Assembly (NCBI GenBank): GCA_022451835.1
Contig: JAKUNX010000037.1
Span: 1 to 14,078 of the forward strand
DNA: 14,078 nucleotides
Source: Candidatus Poseidoniaceae archaeon
GTDB taxonomy: Archaea > Thermoplasmatota > Poseidoniia > Poseidoniales > Poseidoniaceae
Direction of reading: 5' to 3'
The stretch's first letter is position 1. The number at the start of each line of letters is the position of its first letter. The notes under the pieces were generated by a model. That model was not told the origin of the DNA, searched no databases, and was given only the letters and a program-made list of their open reading frames with translations. Both the position numbers and the translations under genes were made by a program. Positions 1 through 5,105 of this stretch are shown here, piece after piece.

Positions 1-453
1 TTGTCCATGAGTTCTGCCAAGCATTACTGTATCTCTTTCTCGTTCTGCAACATCGGCACACACGCCTATCAATAAGCACAATTGTTCTCTAAGTAGCACA
101 ATACTATCTCGAAGTTGTAGAGCAACAGCCGTATCAACTATGTCATTAGAAGTTGCACCTAGGTGTATACACCATCCAGCCTCTCCAGCTGCCTCAGCCA
201 TGGCCTTGGTAAGGGCCATGATATCATGCTTGGTTTCAGCCTCAATTTCGGAAACTCTTTCTTTGGTTACGGATGTGGAATTAGAGATTGCAGCAACGGC
301 TTCATAATCTTCTTTTGAGACTTTACCTAATTGCATATGAGCCCAAATTAATGCTCTTTCAACCTCTAGTTGTCTTTCGTGTCTTCCAAGTTCCGACCAT
401 ATATGTTTGAAGTCTTCACAGCCATATCGGTAATCAAGCGGGCAAAAGGCCAT
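1..453 (-). CDS. purB: Adenylosuccinate lyase, N-terminal part (cut by window edge)
   Basis: Reading the minus strand from the ATG at 453 gives 151 codons without a stop, running off the left edge, so about the first third of a roughly 450-residue enzyme is present. The start MAFCPLDYRYG matches the usual archaeal/bacterial PurB N-terminus. Family signatures visible are TKHD (His76, one catalytic histidine), HLGATSNDIVDTA (97-109) and GRTHGQ (146-151, with the second catalytic His149). The SSxMPxKxNP loop lies outside the window. PurB is a cytosolic homotetramer of the fumarase/aspartase superfamily; it releases fumarate from SAICAR and from adenylosuccinate in de novo purine synthesis. An in-frame TAA lies 12 nt upstream of the ATG, and an in-frame TTG two codons upstream is a weaker alternative start. 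A GGAGG (473-477) lies 19 nt away, too far for a normal ribosome-binding site. A TTATA 27 nt upstream suggests a leaderless transcript instead. Confidence 0.95.
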   Translation of the reverse strand, partial: MAFCPLDYRYGCEDFKHIWSELGRHERQLEVERALIWAHMQLGKVSKEDYEAVAAISNSTSVTKERVSEIEAETKHDIMALTKAMAEAAGEAGWCIHLGATSNDIVDTAVALQLRDSIVLLREQLCLLIGVCADVAERERDTVMLGRTHGQ

Positions 454-594
454 GTACAATGGTTATGGACAACCTCCTATAACATTTCGATTAGTTAATC
501 AATCGCATTCGGCAATAAAAAATGGGCTCTGAAAACGAAATATTTTTTTTGTTAACGACAAAAATTTGAAACCCTATTTCGTGATAATTGTCTT
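454..594. promoter_or_regulatory. Divergent promoter region purB / membrane protein
   Basis: This 141-bp AT-rich gap separates two genes that point away from each other, so it must hold both promoters. On the minus strand TTATA (478-482) is centred 27 nt before the purB ATG. On the plus strand AAAAATTT (560-567) is centred about 31 nt before the ATG at 595. Both distances suit an archaeal TATA box with a very short or absent leader. A small palindrome GATTA-GT-TAATC (489-500) lies just behind the purB element and could be a regulator site, but it is short enough to be chance. I see no RNA gene or other coding frame here. Confidence 0.35.
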
Positions 595-1032
595 ATGTCC
601 GATAAATCTGTGAATGTTGAAAGTAGAACATCATCACAGGATAAGAGATGGACAATAATGGCTGCTTTATTAGGTACAAATACCGCAGTGATGCTGTTTC
701 AGGGAATAGAACAGGAATCAGATCCTAAACAAATTAGAGAAATAGCTCTTTCAATTATAGCAGCAACTCTTCCATTTCAAGGAATTTACTTCTTGATTTA
801 CACTTACATGCTAGAAAATAATGGTAAATTAAGTGATGAAATAACAAATCGATTGAACAGAGCATCTGCAGTATGTCAATTAGTAGCCTATCTTTCATTG
901 GTTGGTCTGGGAATGATGTGGTATAATATTTCGAATTATGTTGGAATATTTTTCCTTCTTTCCACTATAGTTGCAATATTGTTCATTAGGATTGCAATGG
1001 CTCCAATAGAATCGGAAAAACAACAAACTTAA
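595..1032 (+). CDS. Small four-helix membrane protein, unknown function
   Basis: I do not recognise this 145-residue protein. It has a polar N-terminus (1-18), then four hydrophobic segments at about 19-36, 50-71, 91-110 and 114-134, and a short charged C-terminus ending in SEKQQT. No catalytic motif, metal ligands or signal peptide cleavage site is apparent. The loop between helices 2 and 3 (about 73-90, ENNGKLSDEITNRLNRA) is hydrophilic and charged. The ATG is preceded at about -31 by an AT-rich element but by no Shine-Dalgarno sequence. The gene diverges from purB and converges on the next gene, their stop codons sharing a TTAA. The AT-rich composition matches its neighbours, so nothing suggests transfer. 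It is likely a real gene because it fills the gap exactly and has a coherent membrane pattern. Confidence 0.7.
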   Translation: MSDKSVNVESRTSSQDKRWTIMAALLGTNTAVMLFQGIEQESDPKQIREIALSIIAATLPFQGIYFLIYTYMLENNGKLSDEITNRLNRASAVCQLVAYLSLVGLGMMWYNISNYVGIFFLLSTIVAILFIRIAMAPIESEKQQT

Positions 1033-1271
1033 CTTAGAATTTTGAGTATAGTTCCAGTTACTGTGGCTACAATCAATAAGAGAATCATCATTGAAATTGG
1101 ACCATATTGGTTTTTATCATCCATAGCGGTACCAAGGAAACCATCTCTAGATACAGCTTCACCAAGACTGTTGGCTTCAGAATAATCTCCTAATGGCTTG
1201 CGAGGTATTCTCTCACCCTTTTTTACAGTGAATTCGACATCCTTCTTAGTGCCTTTCTTAGAACCAGCCAT
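1029..1271 (-). CDS. Small tail-anchored membrane protein (possible Sec61-beta-like)
   Basis: This 80-residue protein has a lysine-rich start (MAGSKKGTKKDVEFTVKKGE), a polar middle, and one hydrophobic segment at about 58-77 (ISMMILLLIVATVTGTILKI) ending three residues before the C-terminus. That tail-anchored layout is the one used by the archaeal Sec61-beta/SecG translocon subunit, which is similarly small and basic at the N-terminus. The sequence match is not strong enough for me to name it, so this is a structural guess. The ATG has no Shine-Dalgarno, but ATTATTT (1296-1302, minus strand) is centred 28 nt upstream, fitting a leaderless transcript. Its stop codon overlaps that of the convergent gene at 595-1032. 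An uncharacterised single-span protein is the main alternative. Confidence 0.7.
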   Translation of the reverse strand: MAGSKKGTKKDVEFTVKKGERIPRKPLGDYSEANSLGEAVSRDGFLGTAMDDKNQYGPISMMILLLIVATVTGTILKILS

Positions 1272-1348
1272 GTATGGTGGTCATATTCATAGGTCAAATA
1301 ATGTTACTATCAATTACCAAAATAGTCATTCACTATCGACATCTCAGT
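1272..1348. promoter_or_regulatory. Back-to-back TATA-like elements between divergent genes
   Basis: The gap holds two AT-rich elements at leaderless-promoter distance from the genes they would serve. ATTATTT on the minus strand (1296-1302) is centred 28 nt before the ATG at 1271. AAAATA on the plus strand (1319-1324) is centred 27-28 nt before the ATG at 1349. Neither start codon has a Shine-Dalgarno. The arrangement also argues that the plus-strand gene starts at 1349 or 1355 rather than at the ATG at 1274, which would leave no promoter space. Confidence 0.35.
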
Positions 1349-1948
1349 ATGTTTATGCGATGGCATCCCCAAACACCCTCGAATCGGATTCATTTAGCAA
1401 TAGAAGGCAGTGTTGGTGGAACTACTATTGGATTACATATGTCTGCAGATGTAATTGATAGTGGAGGCAGAGTTTTATGGATAGGTTTGGAGATGCCTAA
1501 TTCGGAACGATTTCCTCAGTTATTCAGTCATATTTCTCCAGTCGCATCTTCTAGATTTCACGCAATGATGGTAACTGGTTCTTTAGACAAATCTCTTGAA
1601 ACCATTATTTCTGCAGCAAACAACTTACCCTCGGTAAGATTGATTGTAATGGATGATTGGTGTGATTCAAGCGGAAAAATTCCAAAATTTCAACTTGATT
1701 TAATATCTCGTCTTAGTAATTCAATCAGTTCTGAAATTAGATTATTACTAATTAGTAAAGGTACTGTAGATGCAAGTGGTAAGCGAGGCGGAGAAATTTT
1801 TGCCCGTGCTGAAAACCATTTTGTCAATGATGGTTATGAAATTTGGACTTTTTGCCGCAGCTCAAATGGCCATCACAGAATCCTGAATACCGGTAGTGAT
1901 TCAACAACTCTGAAAATAGTAGATAGTGGATTGGAGAGTATAAATTAA
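1349..1948 (+). CDS. RecA/KaiC-like P-loop-fold protein with degenerate Walker A
   Basis: The 199-residue product looks like a single RecA-superfamily core of the RadB/KaiC/Sms type. With M1 at 1349, the P-loop region reads EGSVGGTTIGL (about 19-29), followed by a helix and SGGRVLWIGLEM (38-49), the usual strand after the P-loop helix. A Walker B-like strand VRLIVMDDWCD (96-106) follows. The loop sits where GxxGxGKT is expected, but the invariant lysine is glycine, so ATP binding or hydrolysis is probably lost or altered. A basic patch (SKGTVDASGKRGG, 136-148) follows strand 4. The frame opens at an ATG at 1274, only 3 bp from the divergent gene's start; I prefer 1349 (or 1355, MRWHPQTP) because a TATA-like element then falls at about -27. 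It could be a scaffold or regulatory paralogue of RadB, or an unrelated AAA-like remnant. The exact family is not recognised. Confidence 0.7.
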   Translation: MFMRWHPQTPSNRIHLAIEGSVGGTTIGLHMSADVIDSGGRVLWIGLEMPNSERFPQLFSHISPVASSRFHAMMVTGSLDKSLETIISAANNLPSVRLIVMDDWCDSSGKIPKFQLDLISRLSNSISSEIRLLLISKGTVDASGKRGGEIFARAENHFVNDGYEIWTFCRSSNGHHRILNTGSDSTTLKIVDSGLESIN

Positions 1949-2190
1949 TCTTCATCTTCTCCAAGTAATTCAGCCATTTCTTCTAATGCATCATCATCGG
2001 GTTCGTCAAATTGTTGAGGGTTTTTTGCGCCACCATCTAATATGTCATGGCCGGCAACTTTTGGAGCATGTTGATCAATCGCCGATAATCTATTTTTCCG
2101 AGCTTGTTGGGAGATGAAATAAATCATGACAAAGAATGAGATTGCAAAAATAAAGTATGCAATATTCTTAGTTACTGAATCATCAACCAT
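1945..2190 (-). CDS. Small single-span membrane protein with acidic C-terminus
   Basis: This 81-residue protein has one transmembrane helix near its N-terminus (about 9-27, NIAYFIFAISFFVMIYFIS), a basic stop-transfer patch (QQARKNR), then about 50 soluble residues ending in a strongly acidic tail (DEPDDDALEEMAELLGEDED). By the positive-inside rule the soluble tail is probably cytoplasmic. I cannot assign a family; the acidic tail could recruit a basic partner. It lies 54 nt downstream of tiaS on the same strand, but it has no Shine-Dalgarno. A GATAATTA element (2218-2225, minus strand) sits about 31 nt upstream, so it may have its own promoter. Its stop overlaps the stop of the convergent RecA-like gene inside a TTAA. 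Confidence 0.7.
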   Translation of the reverse strand: MVDDSVTKNIAYFIFAISFFVMIYFISQQARKNRLSAIDQHAPKVAGHDILDGGAKNPQQFDEPDDDALEEMAELLGEDED

Positions 2191-2217
2191 GTTACAGCCT
2201 AGTGATTAACACTTTTC

Positions 2218-2225
2218 TAATTATC
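2218..2225 (-). promoter_or_regulatory. Candidate TATA box for the 81-aa membrane protein
   Basis: GATAATTA on the minus strand is centred about 31 nt before the ATG at 2190, inside the 54-nt gap after tiaS. There is no Shine-Dalgarno in the gap, which favours independent leaderless transcription over translational coupling with tiaS. This rests on position and composition only. Confidence 0.25.
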
Positions 2226-2244
2226 CATGATAATCAATTGCTCA

Positions 2245-3432
2245 CTACCAAGTAATAGGTTTTGACAGATGCCTCATTGAATCTTTAGGTGGTTGAACCC
2301 AATTAGAGAATGGTGGATTACGTTCAATATTTATCCACTGGTCAGCAAACTTTTTCCGACATTTAGGGCATCTCAACAATTGATTTTTACCCATTGATTT
2401 CAATGTCGAATCACATTCAGAACACTTGGGTCTATGTTTATCTGGAGCGGCAGATAGAACTTGTAAGCGTTCTAAATGAATTGTGCTATCTTCATTTTTC
2501 ATACCGTTGTATTGTACCTTATCACCAGATTTTAGCCATTGTGCCAGAATTTTTACATCTCCAGATTCAGCGAAAGCCATCAATTCATCACCATTATCAC
2601 ATAGAATTTTTACTGTTCCACGCTTTTTAATTTCTATAGAGTCAACTACTGAAGACATTTCATCGCCTAAGTGGTCATCAGTTGCTTGATTGGTTTGAAA
2701 TACAACATATCCTTCAACCGACTCTGTATTATTTGACTCGACAAGAAATTCACAACCCTTTTTTGCAGATTCAAAGGTTTTTGCTCTTAGTCCAAATAAC
2801 ACGGGGCAGTTTCCCCTTGGTGAGATTAATACAGAATTAGATCTCAAATCTCTTGACATGAAGGTATTAGGGTCTTCATCTATCTCAGCTAATCTGACAA
2901 GGTCTACTTTCCTATCACTACAATTCTCGACAGATTTTTTTGTTCGCCAACTAATAGCCTCAAAAGTATAATCTCGTGATGGCCAAGCAATTGCAGCCGT
3001 TGCTCCTATTACCCCATGTCCACCCCATGATTTGGTAGCAGTAGGAATTTCTCCAACTGTTACTTCTCTAGTTACACATTCCCAATATGTATTTTCATTT
3101 GGCTGTTCTTCAAACCACACCATTCCTGGGTCGGTGGGACTTTGTTTTCTGTGATAATCATCAGATTGAGTCACCATGCCCTTTAATGGTAATATGTTTT
3201 CTTTCCACCATAAATCAAGAAAAGACAGTAGTGCTTGATAATTTTCACCATCAATTTTAACGGCAACAGCAGCATTACCACGAGTTCTCTGGCTGGCAAA
3301 AGGATACAATCTCACTAATCGAAAATCACCTGCAGTATATTGTTCAGGGAGATTTTTAACCAGTTCAAATAAACTGTATGTTGTACAACCTCCTCCTAAA
3401 TGGTCAGTATCATCTAATCCTAACCATCCCAT
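2245..3432 (-). CDS. tiaS: tRNA(Ile2) 2-agmatinylcytidine synthetase
   Basis: TiaS joins agmatine to C34 of tRNA-Ile(CAU) using ATP, making the tRNA read AUA as isoleucine rather than AUG; this is essential in archaea, and AUA codons occur in the genes of this window. The 395-residue protein starts MGWLGLDDTD; the motif GLDDTDHLGGGCTTY (5-19) carries the acidic residues and the CTT threonine of the TiaS kinase-like domain (Thr18 in the Archaeoglobus enzyme, here Thr17). RTRGNAAV (49-56) is another family motif. A ferredoxin-like middle, an OB-fold-like stretch (about 275-330) and a C-terminal zinc ribbon (C337, C340, C355, C358) follow, and the end RHLSKPITW is typical. I chose the ATG at 3432 because it has an SD-like GGTGAT and leaves 4 nt after the upstream gene's stop. 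The ATG at 3468 would add 12 non-conserved residues and overlap that gene. It is probably co-transcribed with the HAD phosphatase. Confidence 0.95.
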   Translation of the reverse strand: MGWLGLDDTDHLGGGCTTYSLFELVKNLPEQYTAGDFRLVRLYPFASQRTRGNAAVAVKIDGENYQALLSFLDLWWKENILPLKGMVTQSDDYHRKQSPTDPGMVWFEEQPNENTYWECVTREVTVGEIPTATKSWGGHGVIGATAAIAWPSRDYTFEAISWRTKKSVENCSDRKVDLVRLAEIDEDPNTFMSRDLRSNSVLISPRGNCPVLFGLRAKTFESAKKGCEFLVESNNTESVEGYVVFQTNQATDDHLGDEMSSVVDSIEIKKRGTVKILCDNGDELMAFAESGDVKILAQWLKSGDKVQYNGMKNEDSTIHLERLQVLSAAPDKHRPKCSECDSTLKSMGKNQLLRCPKCRKKFADQWINIERNPPFSNWVQPPKDSMRHLSKPITW

Positions 3433-3435
3433 ATT

Positions 3436-3441
3436 ATCACC
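3436..3441 (-). promoter_or_regulatory. Shine-Dalgarno-like GGTGAT deciding the tiaS start
   Basis: GGTGAT on the minus strand matches part of the archaeal anti-Shine-Dalgarno complement (GGAGGTGAT) and sits 3 nt before the ATG at 3432. It overlaps the TGA stop of the HAD gene, an arrangement typical of translational coupling. It supports the short form of TiaS over the form starting at 3468. Confidence 0.5.
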
Positions 3442-4108
3442 GCACTGGTTGGAAATAATCACCTTCATCTTTGAAATTTACTAATCTTTCAATAACTTGA
3501 TTTAATCCAATATCAGGATTTACCTTATACAATCTAATACCCCTTGCCCATCCAGCACCAAGATCACTTTTTCTATCTCCAACAATTAAGTCTAATTTGT
3601 TAATTGGGATTGTTTTATCCTTCCACCAATTTACTCTTACTACATCATTTGGGATTTTTACGTCTATATTCATTCCTTTGTTTAGAGTTAAACCATCTCT
3701 AAGATAACAATGACCTAAGTAAAGCATCCCTGGCATTGGTTTACGGCAATTACAACGGTCAATATGCCGATGTGGACAAGTAATAATCAAATCAATATAG
3801 GCATCTTCATCAATATTTAGCAACATTTCTTGCAAGCGCTGGTGAATTTTACCTAATTGTTTTGCATCCCACAGCCCACGTGATATCGCAGATTGATTAG
3901 TTACTATACAGACATAGTAACCATTTCTTTTTAGTTCTCCAATAGAAAATGCAGCCCCATCTAAGAGAATTAACTCATCTGGACTATTGATATAATTAGG
4001 ACTCCCAATGTTGATTACACCATCTCTGTCAAGGTATGCTATTGCACCATTAGGAACAACATCTGCTGGAAATTTTGTCGATAGTACTTCAACAATCGCC
4101 CCCTCCAT
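3437..4108 (-). CDS. HAD-family GmhB/HisB-type sugar phosphatase
   Basis: This 223-residue HAD phosphatase belongs to the histidinol-phosphate / D-glycero-D-manno-heptose 1,7-bisphosphate phosphatase group. Motif I is DRDGVIN (nucleophile D27, acid/base D29), motif II is TNQS (70-73), the zinc-binding loop is CPHRHIDRCNC (C111, H113, C119, C121), the basic residue follows in RKP (122-124), and motif IV is VGDRKSD (176-182). Zinc-loop HADs of this type dephosphorylate heptose or related sugar phosphates for surface glycans, or histidinol phosphate; substrate cannot be settled from sequence. Oddly, about 50 residues separate PGMLYLG from motif IV where the family usually has about 20-25, an insertion around 136-170. 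There are 26 residues before the nucleophile instead of the usual handful. Four nt separate its stop from tiaS. The start at 4108 has an A-rich stretch about 30 nt upstream on its own strand and no clear Shine-Dalgarno. Confidence 0.88.
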   Translation of the reverse strand: MEGAIVEVLSTKFPADVVPNGAIAYLDRDGVINIGSPNYINSPDELILLDGAAFSIGELKRNGYYVCIVTNQSAISRGLWDAKQLGKIHQRLQEMLLNIDEDAYIDLIITCPHRHIDRCNCRKPMPGMLYLGHCYLRDGLTLNKGMNIDVKIPNDVVRVNWWKDKTIPINKLDLIVGDRKSDLGAGWARGIRLYKVNPDIGLNQVIERLVNFKDEGDYFQPVR

Positions 4109-4140
4109 GGCAGTTGGTATTACTAATTGTTCAAGTTTTT

Positions 4141-4155
4141 TTGCATCTTATGCAA
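4141..4155. repeat. Palindrome in the HAD / archaeosortase divergent promoter
   Basis: TTGCAT-CTT-ATGCAA is a perfect 6-bp inverted repeat with a 3-bp spacer, in the roughly 80-bp gap between two divergent genes. It overlaps or flanks the positions (about -30) where TATA boxes of both genes would lie. The flanks also contain two copies of CAAGTTTT (4132-4139 and 4153-4160). It could be a regulator operator acting on both promoters, or chance in AT-rich DNA. Confidence 0.35.
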
Positions 4156-4187
4156 GTTTTGAAGTCTAACGAGTGATTGGAATAATC

Positions 4188-5105
4188 ATGGAGGCAAATT
4201 CGATAGCCCCAGTTATTGGTGCAATTGGCTTAGTTTCTTTAGCAATTTCTTGGCATATGAGATCTAGAGAATCAGCCCGAGTAGCACAGATTGGTTGGTT
4301 ATGCGTAGGAGTTTACTTCTTTTTAGGTTCATGGAATTATCAGGAAAAAGGCGATCTAATTTTAACTGTAATGAGTTTGTCAGCATTGCCACTTACAATC
4401 GGAATTGCTCGATGGGAAGGTAATACCTTGGATTTAAGGGCAAGAAAAGCCCTAAATTGGGCTCGAGGTGCAATGGCTTATGCTGGAGGTCCTTACCTAC
4501 TTATTTCACATGTACCTTGGCTAAATGTTTTGGCAATTTGGTTTGTTGCATCACAGGTTGCTTTATTTTATCGAATCTCAGGAACTGGAGACATTCATCT
4601 TGGAGAAACATGGGTGGAAACATCATCTGGCAAAGTTACTTGGGATAACTGGGATGGAAATCGTTGGTTTAGTTCAGACACCATTGGTGAATTTCCATTT
4701 CAAACTGAATTAGTTATGGCCGATGGTTCATTTATTGGTATTAATTTCGTATTAGCTTGTACTGCATTGCAATCTATGGTAATTTTTATTGGAGCGATTG
4801 GAGTTTTAGATCTAGATAGGCGTCGAAGAATAAGAGCCATTTTGTTTACTATTCCAGTTATCCATATATTGAATGTATTTCGCAATGTAGGTCTAATTTG
4901 GATGCATCAAACCTACACAACTTGGTCGTTTTATGGCATGAGTGTTTTTGAATTTGGACATAATTATGCGGCAAGATTTGTTTCACTTTTTGCCATGTTC
5001 TTTATGGCTTTGATTATGTTTGAAATCCTACCTGAATTACATAGGCACATTGTAAGACTTCTCAAGCCCTTAGGAATAATGCAACCAAAGAAAAAATCTT
5101 CTTGA
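4188..5105 (+). CDS. Archaeosortase (exosortase/archaeosortase family)
   Basis: This polytopic membrane protein (305 residues from the ATG at 4188) carries the archaeosortase/exosortase active-site pattern. Numbered from the alternative GTG at 4173, Cys196 sits in VLACTALQS, Arg237 in NVFRNVGLIW 41 residues later, and His263 in FEFGHNYAARF, each in or next to a membrane segment. Archaeosortases are cysteine transpeptidase-like enzymes that cut C-terminal tripartite signals (such as PGF-CTERM) and in haloarchaea hand the protein to a lipid anchor. Hydrophobic segments lie at about 9-27, 38-54, 62-80, 97-113, 117-133, 187-212, 222-240 and 267-287. A hydrophilic outer loop (about 136-183) contains several tryptophans. 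The basic tail QPKKKSS is probably cytoplasmic. I prefer the ATG because GTGAT just upstream looks like a ribosome-binding site. ArtA is the likeliest subfamily, but I cannot exclude another archaeosortase class. The stop abuts that of the convergent surface protein. Confidence 0.85.
   Translation: MEANSIAPVIGAIGLVSLAISWHMRSRESARVAQIGWLCVGVYFFLGSWNYQEKGDLILTVMSLSALPLTIGIARWEGNTLDLRARKALNWARGAMAYAGGPYLLISHVPWLNVLAIWFVASQVALFYRISGTGDIHLGETWVETSSGKVTWDNWDGNRWFSSDTIGEFPFQTELVMADGSFIGINFVLACTALQSMVIFIGAIGVLDLDRRRRIRAILFTIPVIHILNVFRNVGLIWMHQTYTTWSFYGMSVFEFGHNYAARFVSLFAMFFMALIMFEILPELHRHIVRLLKPLGIMQPKKKSS

Noticed and set aside
473..477. GGAGG as the Shine-Dalgarno of purB
   Set aside because: It is 19 nt from the conserved ATG and 13 nt from the TTG alternative, beyond useful spacing.
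1274..1348. N-terminal extension of the RecA-like gene from the ATG at 1274 (25 extra residues)
   Set aside because: It would put two divergent start codons 3 bp apart, and the region is better explained as two back-to-back promoters.
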